In this document: piece by piece, positions 42,966-51,286 of the stretch
Layout of the letters: the number at the start of each line of letters is the position of its first letter
How positions within the stretch are numbered: position 1 is the first letter of the stretch
Source: Herpetosiphon llansteffanensis
GTDB lineage: Bacteria > Chloroflexota > Chloroflexia > Chloroflexales > Herpetosiphonaceae
Assembly (NCBI RefSeq): GCF_003205875.1
Contig: NZ_PUBZ01000054.1
Coordinates: 62,001-126,000, forward strand
Direction of reading: 5' to 3'
DNA length: 64,000 bases
Translations under genes and position numbers: made by a program
Notes under the pieces: generated by a model
The model's input: the letters and a program-made list of their open reading frames with translations, nothing else
Told to the model about the DNA's origin: nothing
The model's database searches: none

Positions 42966-43273
42966 GGAATACCCTCCTCAGCATAAAAAGGTGGCTGTGC
43001 AGCCTGTTAAAGAATGTCGGCACGACTAAATGGCCAATTTAGGCCATTCTGATGGGCTATAGATTTCTTGTCGGTTTGTGAGTGGTAATAATACAGAAAG
43101 AACGCGATATGAATACGGTTTGAACGCGTCCAACCTCCCCGTACCAAATGACGGCACGCCAAGATATAGAGCGCTAACCAACAAAAAACCGCGCTTCTCT
43201 CGTGAAGCGCGGCTAACATTTGATAGATAGTTTATGGTGATTGGGCGTGTTTCGTCGCTTCTGGCGACTGGCA
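42966..43273. other. Intergenic region between PRTRC operon and replication-relaxation gene
   Basis: It holds the operon terminator (43180-43212) and, nearer the leftward gene, an inverted repeat ATGGCC-AATTTA-GGCCAT (43030-43047) that could be an operator for the replication-relaxation gene. A leftward frame of 82 codons overlaps the terminator and is not credible. Nothing else seen. Confidence 0.5.
43180..43212 (-). terminator. Terminator of the PRTRC operon
   Basis: On the minus strand CCGCGCTTC pairs perfectly with GAAGCGCGG around ACGAGA and is followed by TTTTTTG. It stands 60 bases after the stop of the ParB-like gene. Confidence 0.9.
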
Positions 43274-44185
43274 TTAGAAATCCCGAAGATTGACCTTCAC
43301 CCCAAATGCCAACAGGCCAGCTTGTGACTTGAATGCAGGTGTTTCAATAAATGATGCAGCGGCTTCAGCCATTTGCTCAGTATCAATAAAGGGTTGAATA
43401 ACTTCTTTGCCTTTGGCCTCAATGTGATCTTCTAAGAGCTTCACCCGCTGGTTGGCAAGCGTGACCATTTGCCGCGCTAGCTCTTGCACCACAATGGCAA
43501 ACGCCAACGGCTTGGTATCAATGTCAACCGCAGATACTGGGCTTGATTGGCCAATGGTAAGCATTGGTGGCAATTCTGGTTGTGCTGAGGGTGCTATACC
43601 TAGTGGTTGGCTGGCTAGCTCTTCGCTGGCATCAATAGAGCTAGGTGGTGTGCCAGTAAATTCAGCGCTCGGCACCTCTTGATCGCCAATAATCAGCATG
43701 GGGGGAATCTCGGGCTTTGGTTCAGGTTTTGGTGCTGGTGCCGCTGCTGGCTTGGGCTTTGGTGCTGCTTGCTCTTTATGCGTGGTTACAATTTGCTTTG
43801 CTACCGCATGGGTAATCTTTTGACCCTGCTCGGCTAGAGTGATCGCTTCAGTTCTGGCATCTTCTGGTGTCGATGGGGCTGCCAATAAATATAACGCGCT
43901 CGGTGCAAATTCCGAAATTTTCGGATTTTGGCCGAATCGCTCCGCCACATTCATATAATTGCGGGCAGTATCAGCTGACCATTGAAATTCTGCATCAAGC
44001 CATTGCCCAAACTTGCCATGTCCCAAGCGTTCTTTCACATCGATCAGCCGCTCACCAATTTCGATGACGGCCTGCGCAGCGCTGCGCATGCGATCCCGAA
44101 TTTCAACCGCTTTTTGCTGCACAATTACACGGGTTTCACTGTCAAGGGCGTTGTAATCGAAGAGGGTTAATTGTGTGCTTGTCAT
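43274..44185 (-). CDS. PRTRC-associated ParB-like / DUF3102-type protein
   Basis: The 303-residue product has an N-terminal helical DNA-binding-type domain of the DUF3102 / plasmid ParB-like kind (AVEIRDRMRSAAQAVIEIGE, RLGHGKFGQWLDAEFQWS, TARNYMNVAERFG), a Pro/Ala/Lys-rich linker (~145-165) and a helical C-terminal part. It follows the ThiF gene with a 4-base overlap. The coding sequence itself contains one copy of the element's 25-bp palindrome (43906-43930). A decayed copy of its 3' end lies at 41889. A partition-like role is suggested by family context only. Confidence 0.7.
   Translation of the reverse strand: MTSTQLTLFDYNALDSETRVIVQQKAVEIRDRMRSAAQAVIEIGERLIDVKERLGHGKFGQWLDAEFQWSADTARNYMNVAERFGQNPKISEFAPSALYLLAAPSTPEDARTEAITLAEQGQKITHAVAKQIVTTHKEQAAPKPKPAAAPAPKPEPKPEIPPMLIIGDQEVPSAEFTGTPPSSIDASEELASQPLGIAPSAQPELPPMLTIGQSSPVSAVDIDTKPLAFAIVVQELARQMVTLANQRVKLLEDHIEAKGKEVIQPFIDTEQMAEAAASFIETPAFKSQAGLLAFGVKVNLRDF
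43906..43930. repeat. 25-bp palindrome, copy 2 (one mismatch), inside the ParB-like gene
   Basis: CAAATTCCGAAA, a central T, then TTTCGGATTTTG: the same palindrome as at 12899 except for one base in the right arm. It is read through as coding sequence (about residues 86-93, NPKISEF), so it survives despite codon constraint. Confidence 0.65.
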
Positions 44186-45039
44186 GGTTTCACAGATCCT
44201 TTAGTAGTAAAAAATTCAGGTTTTTTATTCAAGCTCTTGGCAAGATTCGATGGGGTGATTGAAGTGCTTCGCATTGTCAAAGAGGTTAAGTCAACGATTG
44301 TTTCATAGGTTGTTATTCGACCGGTAAAGATCAATTGGTTGAGGTACTGACCAATAATGGTAGCCATCTGTTGGTTAATCAAAAGCGACTGTCGATTATT
44401 GGCCATTGCATCTGCACAATCGGTCTGTTGTGGCTCAGCTGGTACTTTGATTAATTCAGGTGCCACTAAGGCCGGTGATGGCAGCGCATCGCATAAACTG
44501 CCAAGAGAACAACACCCTTCTACTGATCGGATGCTCTGCTTGCTTCCAATCAACACTTGCCCGCCGTGCTCGTGATTGCCCCCATCAATCCACAAATCAA
44601 ATTTTGCTTCTAAGCTCTCATGGATTGCTTGCCGCGCTAACGCATTATCAACCGCACCAATAACAATCGTAAAAGGTCGTTGATCCCGCCATGTGCCACG
44701 GTGAAGTTGGTTGCCCATCGATCTATTGAGCATGGCCGGAACTGCATGAATTTTCAACCCAAAGGATTGATTGAACCTCGTGGCTAGCGCTAGGGCTTTG
44801 TTTCTTCCAATCTCAGCTGGCGCGAAGAGTTGACGGCCAATATTTTTTGGCTCAATCACATCACCATCAACAATTGATGTAAGAATGTTGATACTACTGT
44901 GTTGGCAATGTACCATCAATCGCGCTACGGTTTGAAGCACAAACGATCCCGTTCCCCCAGCCCCAACGATAACGATATGAAAACGGGAATGATTCCCTAT
45001 CACAAAGGGAGAAACAGGCTCAAAAGTCAACGTCTGCAT
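44182..45039 (-). CDS. PRTRC system ThiF-family protein
   Basis: The 285-residue product is an E1/ThiF-type adenylyltransferase fold: IVIVGAGGTGSFVLQTVARL (nucleotide-binding loop), VDGDVIEPKNIGRQLFAP and VIGAVDNALARQAIHE. ThiF proteins activate a C-terminal carboxylate by adenylation. The next gene upstream carries a JAB/Mov34-type metalloprotease, so the pair has the logic of a ubiquitin-like conjugation/deconjugation set, although no ubiquitin-like protein is evident here. The start at 45039 follows GAGAGG; the longer frame to 45126 is inside gene A. Confidence 0.85.
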   Translation of the reverse strand: MQTLTFEPVSPFVIGNHSRFHIVIVGAGGTGSFVLQTVARLMVHCQHSSINILTSIVDGDVIEPKNIGRQLFAPAEIGRNKALALATRFNQSFGLKIHAVPAMLNRSMGNQLHRGTWRDQRPFTIVIGAVDNALARQAIHESLEAKFDLWIDGGNHEHGGQVLIGSKQSIRSVEGCCSLGSLCDALPSPALVAPELIKVPAEPQQTDCADAMANNRQSLLINQQMATIIGQYLNQLIFTGRITTYETIVDLTSLTMRSTSITPSNLAKSLNKKPEFFTTKGSVKP

Positions 45040-45670
45040 ACGCTTTTTCCTCTCGCTGCGCAATATCGATAAATGGGCCGTTCCCATCAAAAATTGTTGT
45101 AATTGGTACAACTTGATGATGCCCATAGACGTTCAGCCGGCAGATGATTTCGGGGTTTTTGAAAATATTCCCGATGACACAAGATACTGATAAGCCTGTG
45201 TCATCGGCGTTATCAGTTGGCGAAAAATAAGCAGGCATTCCATGGTGGCTATGAATATCGACAAGAACAGGATCGCTGGGCATTTCATACGCAATATGAT
45301 GAATCGTGCTGGTTTGGCGGGCTGGGATCAAGCGAATGGTCGTATGCTGGTTGGTGATAAAGTATTGCTTCTCTATAGGTCGAGCAATCCCATGTTCGAT
45401 GCGTGCAGCCTGCTGTGCGTCATTCAATAGAAGTGATAGCCATGCGCTTGGTAAGCGTTGATGGCAGCCCTTCCAAGATACTGATGGCAGGATACCTACT
45501 AGGCCGGGTATGGGTATCGATTGTGATGATGTTTGAATAATGATTTGCTGGTTAGCATTGCACCCACATTTAAAGACACCGTTTAAAGCAATCAGCCAGG
45601 TAATACCTGGCTGATTGGGGATCGGGTGCTGCCCAGTTGCAATATGGTAGTTATTGAGGTTAGGAAGCAT
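45020..45670 (-). CDS. PRTRC system protein A (JAB/Mov34 metalloprotease-like)
   Basis: The 216-residue product has a JAMM-type zinc site in its C-terminal half: VLVDIHSHHGMPAYFSPTDN, followed by ADD, giving the HxH...S..D pattern. Such enzymes cut isopeptide bonds or process C-terminal tails. In PRTRC cassettes this is protein A, and the order here (C, F, B, A, ThiF, ParB-like) matches. AAAGGAG precedes the ATG at 45670, which is preferred to 45748. It overlaps ThiF by 20 bases and B by 11. Confidence 0.8.
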   Translation of the reverse strand: MLPNLNNYHIATGQHPIPNQPGITWLIALNGVFKCGCNANQQIIIQTSSQSIPIPGLVGILPSVSWKGCHQRLPSAWLSLLLNDAQQAARIEHGIARPIEKQYFITNQHTTIRLIPARQTSTIHHIAYEMPSDPVLVDIHSHHGMPAYFSPTDNADDTGLSVSCVIGNIFKNPEIICRLNVYGHHQVVPITTIFDGNGPFIDIAQREEKAYADVDF

Positions 45671-46352
45671 TCCACGCTCCTTTGATGACATCACCAACGG
45701 TTCGTGATGCAAGCCGTAAATCATCAAGAGGATAAGAATCCAAGCCATTAATCTGATAATAGAGATTGGTAATATTGCCTGCTGCTCGATTACTTTTACT
45801 GCCTGCTAAATGGGTATTGAACCGAGAGCCTGTGAGAAAAAGGTCAAGCATTGGCATTATCGTCGATGGGCTGGCTATTGCCCGTTTATCACTATCACCC
45901 CAACAAATTCCCCCATCGGTTGTATAGACATTTGGGAACGGGGCATAAGCTAATAGGGTCTCTTCTGATGGATATTCAGGCGTATTCAATGCCCAGATCG
46001 TATAGTCTCGCTTCCAACCGCTCCATATAAGCGGTGGGGTTGGTATGTGAAACGTCCCCCCAGATGCCCAATCGTCAAATGATAGCTTGATAACCCGTGG
46101 TGGCACATAGATACAATAATACGGCGATCCTTGAGCGATTCCATAGGCGAGGGTATTGGGTGGCAATAGACCCGTTGATGAAGGAACATTACTCAATACC
46201 TGCGCTACATCAGCTGCATCGATGGGATATGATGACCAACCTACTTTTGTTCGCTGTGTCAGAATGATGCAGTTTTCAAAAAAGTCGAGTTGCAGCTTTG
46301 GCGGGGTATCAAAAACCACTTCACGCGGGTAAGGTCGCGGCTTCTGTTTCAT
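45660..46352 (-). CDS. PRTRC system protein B
   Basis: The 230-residue product matches protein B by position and by features such as YGIAQGSPYYCIYVPPRVIK, a Trp/Gly-rich central part and FPNVYTTDGGICWGDSD, which recalls the C-rich, aromatic central motif of that family. GGAGTTATT precedes the ATG. The function is unknown in all members; co-occurrence with ThiF and JAB suggests a substrate or adaptor. It overlaps F by 32 bases. Confidence 0.72.
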   Translation of the reverse strand: MKQKPRPYPREVVFDTPPKLQLDFFENCIILTQRTKVGWSSYPIDAADVAQVLSNVPSSTGLLPPNTLAYGIAQGSPYYCIYVPPRVIKLSFDDWASGGTFHIPTPPLIWSGWKRDYTIWALNTPEYPSEETLLAYAPFPNVYTTDGGICWGDSDKRAIASPSTIMPMLDLFLTGSRFNTHLAGSKSNRAAGNITNLYYQINGLDSYPLDDLRLASRTVGDVIKGAWNAS

Positions 46353-47328
46353 AGAATAACTCCATTAATGTAGTTGGCTCAGTAGAAGGATGATTCGCTA
46401 ATACCACCGCAGCCGCGCCATAGATATGCACAAAAATATCGATGGTGGCTGATTCATCCCCATTTAAAAACTCGCTGAATGCCTCAAATTGATCAGCTAA
46501 ATCACACCCAAACTTTTGTCGTTCAATAATCAATCCAACGGCTTCAGGATTAAGCCAATCAATATACATTGTGAAGCCCCCATCTTCATCAACTTCAGCC
46601 ATGGCATAATCGGCAAATTCATTGCCGGTTATGCGTAAGGCAAATGGGATCAGCAATCCCAAATTGAATCCATGAATAGGGCTTTGGCTCAGGATGAAAA
46701 GAAACTCTTGCATATATCGCGCAAGCCTTGAAGGAAGCACTGGTATTTGCTTCAAGCCAGCAATGACATCAAACCCATCCTGCAACGCCAGTTCAAAATC
46801 ACCTTCATGGGTTGCCAATGCAGTTTTCATGAATGGATACCGTAATATCCATGTTGCCAGATGATAATCGGTAGCAATTTCATAAAAACTAATCGGGAGA
46901 CCATAAACGGCCAGCGGTGTTTCGCTAAACCATTTCTTCGCAACCGAAAAGCGCAACTCAAGGCTATAGCTATCGTAGAGTTCATCTTCATCGGTCATAT
47001 CAGGCTGCATCAATGATCGCCAATCAAGGAACTCATAAAATTCCATGCTTGTGTGAATCAACGTCTCAATTTGGTAGGCCATGCGCACAAAGTAGCGTTT
47101 CCCTGCTGATAACGTCAATTGCTCATGCTTTATTTCTTCAAAGTACTTTTTGTCGTATAAAGCAGTTATGTGTATCCCATTAAGTACATGTGACCACATA
47201 TCAAGCAACGTTGTATCAAAGAATGCGCATGGCTCAAGCTCGCTGACCTTTACCAGCCGAGGGGAAGGGTTAATGCGAGATCGTCGTCGCTTACGGGTAA
47301 TGCAGGGAGTTCGATAAGCTTCATACAT
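46321..47328 (-). CDS. PRTRC system protein F
   Basis: The 335-residue product fits protein F in length and place. It has a basic start (RKRRRSRINPSPRLVKVSEL), helical middle and an acidic end. GGAAGGATT precedes the ATG. It overlaps protein C by 79 bases and B by 32, so expression is tightly coupled. No enzyme motif seen; role unknown. Confidence 0.7.
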   Translation of the reverse strand: MYEAYRTPCITRKRRRSRINPSPRLVKVSELEPCAFFDTTLLDMWSHVLNGIHITALYDKKYFEEIKHEQLTLSAGKRYFVRMAYQIETLIHTSMEFYEFLDWRSLMQPDMTDEDELYDSYSLELRFSVAKKWFSETPLAVYGLPISFYEIATDYHLATWILRYPFMKTALATHEGDFELALQDGFDVIAGLKQIPVLPSRLARYMQEFLFILSQSPIHGFNLGLLIPFALRITGNEFADYAMAEVDEDGGFTMYIDWLNPEAVGLIIERQKFGCDLADQFEAFSEFLNGDESATIDIFVHIYGAAAVVLANHPSTEPTTLMELFYETEAATLPA

Positions 47329-47714
47329 AGCGCAAATCCTTCCAGATTATCTTTCTTTTCAATAACGCGATTGAAATGGGTATCAAATCCTTGATCAAAC
47401 ACTTCCCCAACGGTAAGCATGCCATTGATAAGTTTTGCAAAGTTGGGGGGTAGCTCGGTCGTGAAATGATGCCAAGCTGGGGGCATGTCAGCTAATAGTG
47501 TGGCTAGGTCACTGGCTTTTGTGCCAACTTTTTTGACGAATTCAATGGTTTCATATTCTTCGCCATCAATAGTTCGCTTGCCCTTCGTCATTGAAGCATT
47601 GGCAACCGACGGATAGGTTGATGAGAGGTGGGATCGAATTGCTTCATTCTCCATGGTGCTCGGCACCCGAAACTCGTTCCCTTCGACAATGATGATCTTT
47701 GTATCTGCTGCCAT
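47250..47714 (-). CDS. PRTRC system protein C with C-terminal extension
   Basis: The first ~75 residues carry the protein C pattern (EGNEFRVPSTMENEAIRSHL, STYPSVANASM, ETIEFVKKVGTKA). Protein C is normally about 70-80 residues, whereas this one has 154, with an added C-terminal helical domain of about 75 residues that looks like a small fused protein E-like or unknown domain. AAGGAC precedes the ATG. First member of the C-F-B-A-ThiF run. Confidence 0.75.
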   Translation of the reverse strand: MAADTKIIIVEGNEFRVPSTMENEAIRSHLSSTYPSVANASMTKGKRTIDGEEYETIEFVKKVGTKASDLATLLADMPPAWHHFTTELPPNFAKLINGMLTVGEVFDQGFDTHFNRVIEKKDNLEGFALCMKLIELPALPVSDDDLALTLPLGW

Positions 47715-47730
47715 GATTCACGTCCTTTAT

Positions 47731-47937
47731 TTATGCTTGATTATCAATTTTTGGTTCGGCCATCAATTCCGGCGAAACAAACCCTAGTGCCTCTTGCTGC
47801 TCAGGCGTTAGCCACTTGGCTATCAACCTAGGGCTTATATTGCGATTGATTAAAAGATTGCGGGCCGCCGCTAGTTGGCCAGCCCGCAAATATTCCTGCA
47901 CCTGAAGTTGTGTACCTGCAAGGTTAATCAAGGTCAT
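47731..47937 (-). CDS. Small helical protein upstream of the PRTRC genes
   Basis: The 68-residue product (LAGTQLQVQEYLRAGQLAAA, then RLIAKWLTPEQQEALGF) is helical and has no recognised family. Its ATG overlaps the stop of the Rad52-like gene (ATGA), so it is translated in the same operon. Confidence 0.55.
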   Translation of the reverse strand: MTLINLAGTQLQVQEYLRAGQLAAARNLLINRNISPRLIAKWLTPEQQEALGFVSPELMAEPKIDNQA

Positions 47938-48389
47938 TCCTTAATCCCCACTTGCTTGTACATATGGGCAATAATACGTTCAGGGTACACAAAGCACTTT
48001 TTTTCCTGATCGTATTCAGCCCATACTTTGGGCATGCTATAGAGATAGCGGCCCAGCCCGAATGCCGAGCAGGCCCGTTTGAACGCTTGGGCTACGGCAA
48101 CTGTCGCTTTATTCGGGTCAGTTTGCTCGGCTTCGCCAACATCTTCACGAGTAATGCCCATGATGTTCAGCTGGCAAATAACTGCACCTGTGCCTAAGGG
48201 GCGATAGGTAACAGACCACTCACCACCAACCACAGCATCGAGTCGATCTTGATAGGCTCGCACTTCGGCATAAGCAATCGCTAAAGCACGAGTCTTATCC
48301 TTGGTCACAACAGTGGGCTTGATCTCGATAATATCCATGGGGAATGGAGTTTCAAGCTTGGGTTTGATAGTGGTGAATGGTTGTGTCAT
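47934..48389 (-). CDS. Rad52-type single-strand annealing protein
   Basis: The 151-residue product resembles the Rad52/Rad22 N-terminal fold used by phage annealing proteins: ALAIAYAEVRAYQDRLDAVV, GEWSVTYRPLG, and AFKRACSAFGLGRYLYSMPK, the last being the family's best-known stretch. It would pair complementary single strands in recombination-linked replication. The ATG at 48389 has TAGGATG at a better distance than 48401. No exonuclease partner is recognised nearby. Confidence 0.78.
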   Translation of the reverse strand: MTQPFTTIKPKLETPFPMDIIEIKPTVVTKDKTRALAIAYAEVRAYQDRLDAVVGGEWSVTYRPLGTGAVICQLNIMGITREDVGEAEQTDPNKATVAVAQAFKRACSAFGLGRYLYSMPKVWAEYDQEKKCFVYPERIIAHMYKQVGIKE

Positions 48390-48521
48390 AATGATATTCA
48401 TCCTATTCAGGGATTAAAACACTTCGGGATCTCATTGGGCTGCCTGCAATGCATCTCAATGCAAAACCCTTTCATATCTCGATAGGGCATTCGCCGAAAC
48501 AACGATCGGACCAGCGGCAAA

Positions 48522-48752
48522 CTAGGCGGTCGTTGTTAGTTTTCGAGACTGGATATGGTTGGCAACTTGTTGAAGCGCTGCTTCATTGTTTGCCAGCTCT
48601 ATCCAGCTTTGAACGCCAGGATCATGCTGGGCTGCCTGCAACGCAGCCCGATGTTCCTCTTGCTCTTGTTTTCGCACCCGTTCCTTATAGGCTTCAATCG
48701 CTTCGGCTAGGGTCTCGAATTCGCCATCGGCGGTATAAATCCATGCAGCCAT
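48522..48752 (-). CDS. Small helical phage protein, unknown
   Basis: The 76-residue product has a short beta start (AWIYTADGEFETLAEAIEAY) and a charged helical body. GGAGCATACTTA precedes the ATG. It is a member of the leftward early operon; no family recognised. Confidence 0.5.
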   Translation of the reverse strand: MAAWIYTADGEFETLAEAIEAYKERVRKQEQEEHRAALQAAQHDPGVQSWIELANNEAALQQVANHIQSRKLTTTA

Positions 48753-48773
48753 TAAGTATGCTCCTTCGTTTTG

Positions 48774-48989
48774 CTAGACAAGCTCTAATCCGCCGTTAGG
48801 GGATTGAAATAACTCCACTCGATAATTGGGAATGCAACGCAATCCAACCACCGGAATATCATCAAATACCGAGCGAACCGCACTTGATAGTTGGCGTTGA
48901 ATGATTAATGCTTCCTCTTGGTCAAGGCGGCCAATTGCCAGCAAAACTTCTATCTCGCCGTAGTTCATGATGATTTTGTAGCCGCTCAT
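48774..48989 (-). CDS. Small phage protein, unknown
   Basis: The 71-residue product (MSGYKIIMNYGEIEVLLAIG, LRCIPNYRVELFQSPNGGL) is an alpha/beta small protein. Its ATG overlaps the previous gene's stop. Not assigned. Confidence 0.5.
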   Translation of the reverse strand: MSGYKIIMNYGEIEVLLAIGRLDQEEALIIQRQLSSAVRSVFDDIPVVGLRCIPNYRVELFQSPNGGLELV

Positions 48990-49396
48990 TCGTAGGCCTC
49001 AGGGATAAAAGTGAAGGTCGCCCAAGCATGATCAATTGGCTCTTGGCTAGCCAAGAAAGCAGCCTCAGTTTTTGGGGTTTTGTTTGCTGCATAGGCACGC
49101 TTGGCAGCAAGATATACATCTATAACTTCAATCATGGCAGGATGCTTGGTCAGGTGATGAATCACCGCATCGCTATAGGCAACCGCCGTGCGAACCGCCT
49201 CAGCGTGCATACTGCTATCAAAACCAGCACAATGCAGCAGAGAATAGTGACCGCAAATCCAAATACTGGCATTGACCAGTAGACCAAACCTGGGTACCCA
49301 AACCGCTTGGGTTTTAATCTGAATATCATCGTATTCGCCATAGGTGCCAGCTTCATCAAAAACGATAATGGCTTTGGTGGTTACATCTACTTCCAT
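48986..49396 (-). CDS. Leftward early protein, unknown
   Basis: The 136-residue product starts VDVTTKAIIVFDEAGTYGEY and has a mixed hydrophobic/helical layout with a small helical C-terminus. GGAGAA precedes the ATG at 49396; the frame extends to 49441 without a site. No family recognised. Confidence 0.5.
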   Translation of the reverse strand: MEVDVTTKAIIVFDEAGTYGEYDDIQIKTQAVWVPRFGLLVNASIWICGHYSLLHCAGFDSSMHAEAVRTAVAYSDAVIHHLTKHPAMIEVIDVYLAAKRAYAANKTPKTEAAFLASQEPIDHAWATFTFIPEAYE

Positions 49397-49445
49397 CAAT
49401 GTTCTCCATAAAGTTGATGGCTGCCCAGCTGGGGCAGCCATCGCA

Positions 49446-49784
49446 CTAGCGAATCTGATTCATCCCTTGGTCAATGTCACCTTGAGTTATGGGCGGATAG
49501 TGTGGCTTTGGTTCGGGCCGCTTGCGTGATTCCGTTTGGGATGCTCGCAGCAGCGCCTTTGCCAGATTGCTAACCATCACGATCACCATGGCCAGCACCA
49601 CTAGCCACACTAGATAGGCAACAAAAAGTAGGTATTCTGGGCCAATCAGCAAACACCACACGGCAAACCAAAAAACCACCGCACTAGCACCACTGATTAA
49701 TTGCTGCTTGGGGTGCTTGATCAGCAGCGCGGTTGCAATGGCGCTGGCAATTATGCCGAGCATCGGTATAAAGCTCTCAATCAT
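49446..49784 (-). CDS. Small membrane protein
   Basis: The 112-residue product has three hydrophobic spans (IPMLGIIASAIATALLI, ASAVVFWFAVWCLLIG, LLFVAYLVWLVVLAMVIVMV) and a basic Pro-rich tail. The start at 49784 follows GGAGCG and overlaps the upstream zinc-ribbon gene by 8 bases; the longer frame from 49883 is inside that gene. Not assigned. Confidence 0.55.
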   Translation of the reverse strand: MIESFIPMLGIIASAIATALLIKHPKQQLISGASAVVFWFAVWCLLIGPEYLLFVAYLVWLVVLAMVIVMVSNLAKALLRASQTESRKRPEPKPHYPPITQGDIDQGMNQIR

Positions 49785-49968
49785 TAATTTCGCTCCATTG
49801 ATGCTTGCACCGCAAACAAGTGCAAACATCATTATCAACGGTATGATCAGGGCATTGGCATTGGGGGCAACGTTCTTGATCACGCTTGGTCAGGTGATTT
49901 TGGATATGAAGCAAAAACCGCTGAGCTTCAAGATCAGCGGTTACTTCATACTCTCGGTTATTCGTCAT
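49777..49968 (-). CDS. Small zinc-ribbon protein
   Basis: The 63-residue product has CPQCQCPDH and CTCLRCKHQW, a two-knuckle zinc ribbon near its C-terminus, after a charged helical start. The ATG at 49968 lies in the 3' end of the previous gene (11-base overlap). The ORF could be extended upstream to 50196 only through the overlapping gene, which is not credible. Possibly a DNA- or RNA-binding factor. Confidence 0.6.
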   Translation of the reverse strand: MTNNREYEVTADLEAQRFLLHIQNHLTKRDQERCPQCQCPDHTVDNDVCTCLRCKHQWSEIND

Positions 49969-50701
49969 CTTCGTCATCTTCATCATCAAAAGGCCCGGGA
50001 TCGTCATAGGCATCAAGGCGATTTGCCTCACGTTCTTCAATGGCAGCCAAACGGGCCGCTTCACGCTCTTGGCTAGCAGCCAACCGTGCTGCTTCACGCT
50101 CTTGATGTTCCCGTTCAGTTTTTGCATTCCATGCAACAACGCGATTATTGAACTCACCCAAATCAAAGCCTTTAATATCATTGGCGCTTGGGGCATCGAT
50201 CAAATCTTCGACATACACAAATTCGTTGGGGGTGGTTGAACACAACATCATGAGCCATGATGTATCAGGCAATGAATCGCGATGATCATCGTCTTGCAGA
50301 CTAACCTTTTGATTCGCTTTTTCAGTGCATTTTTCCCATGGCCAACCACTCTGCTCTCGACTCCAATCCGAATAGGTATGACCGAGACTAGAACCTTTTA
50401 GCTCCATCACTGGGGGTTTTGTTTTATGGGGGACAATCGCAATAAGTTTGAGCCGCTGCGAGATATAAATATCAAACTTGGCACCATCATAATAATGTGG
50501 GCTTTGCCCATGCTGCATCAAGCGTTCGTCGATATGGGTATAAAGCTTGGCATTGATTTGTTCACGGAGTATATCGACCGCAGCACCAAAGTCATCGCCT
50601 TGGGCCAATGTTGCTTCAGCAGTGATTTCGGGCCGAGTGCTTGAATAATTCCCAAGATTGTGGGTTTCCCCAATCTTCACAATAACTTTGGTAATCTCCA
50701 T
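49958..50701 (-). CDS. Leftward early protein with charged C-terminus, unknown
   Basis: The 247-residue product has a beta-alpha start (ITKVIVKIGETHNLGNYSST, ITAEATLAQGDDFGAAVDIL), a middle that is not recognised, a run of ER/EA repeats (residues ~205-235) and an acidic Asp/Glu tail (FDDEDDEDDE). GGAACC precedes the ATG. The acidic tail recalls DNA-mimic or nucleic-acid-handling proteins; that is only a hint. Confidence 0.5.
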   Translation of the reverse strand: MEITKVIVKIGETHNLGNYSSTRPEITAEATLAQGDDFGAAVDILREQINAKLYTHIDERLMQHGQSPHYYDGAKFDIYISQRLKLIAIVPHKTKPPVMELKGSSLGHTYSDWSREQSGWPWEKCTEKANQKVSLQDDDHRDSLPDTSWLMMLCSTTPNEFVYVEDLIDAPSANDIKGFDLGEFNNRVVAWNAKTEREHQEREAARLAASQEREAARLAAIEEREANRLDAYDDPGPFDDEDDEDDE

Positions 50702-50740
50702 TTGGGTTCCTTTCCCTAAGACTAGAATCTGCTACGAATC

Positions 50741-51007
50741 CTATTCTTCATCAGCGCTTGGGTAGTTACGCTCGATGGATTCAAGTGCTGAAACCGCAAC
50801 AGCAGCAACTTGAATCAGTTCTTTGCGAATATTTGCCATTGAGGCATCGCGCCAGTGGTATTCGTTAATTGCCTGGGCAACTTCCCCTACTTCTTCCATC
50901 AAAATCGATAGCCATTCGATTAGGTGGTGATTTTGCTCACCCCATTTGCTATCTTGGGACTGTCGTTCGGCGGCAATAGCGGCCAAAATATCTGCTTGGC
51001 TCATCAT
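50741..51007 (-). CDS. MazG-like nucleotide pyrophosphohydrolase
   Basis: The 88-residue product has the MazG helical metal-site pattern (WLSILMEEVGEVAQAINEYH, with the EExxE motif, then RKELIQVAAVAVSALE). Such proteins hydrolyse (d)NTPs and are common in phages, where they adjust nucleotide pools or the host alarmone level. AGGTTTG precedes tandem ATG codons at 51007 and 51004. A longer frame to 51169 is a shadow. Confidence 0.78.
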   Translation of the reverse strand: MMSQADILAAIAAERQSQDSKWGEQNHHLIEWLSILMEEVGEVAQAINEYHWRDASMANIRKELIQVAAVAVSALESIERNYPSADEE

Positions 51008-51044
51008 CAAACCTCTATGGTGATTGAATGGATTGTGGGCAGGC

Positions 51045-51260
51045 CTACGTGATTTCCTGCCCGTTGATCGTGGTGCAGGATTGGCAACGGCGCGGCAGTT
51101 TGCCGAGGTGGGGTTGTCGCCCATAGCCTTGTGCAATTGGAATGCTGCGATCCTGCGCTGATTGCGCACGATGTTCCACGACTGCGTATTCAGTTGTTAA
51201 GGTATTCCTACTTGCGAACGTGCCGCTGTTCCCAACAACAGCGGGTGAGCATCGATACAT
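51045..51260 (-). CDS. Possible small protein, weakly supported
   Basis: A 71-residue frame (MYRCSPAVVGNSGTFASRNT ... LPRRCQSCTTINGQEIT) fills the gap between two operon genes. One CxxC pair is visible. No ribosome-binding site is seen and the residues are only moderately protein-like, so it may be a shadow or leader sequence. Confidence 0.3.
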   Translation of the reverse strand: MYRCSPAVVGNSGTFASRNTLTTEYAVVEHRAQSAQDRSIPIAQGYGRQPHLGKLPRRCQSCTTINGQEIT

Positions 51261-51286
51261 AACGAGTTGCGCCACGCTGGCGCTGG

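Noticed and set aside
43026-43274. Leftward frame of 82 codons after the ParB-like gene
   Set aside because: Runs straight through the strong operon terminator at 43180-43212; no motif.
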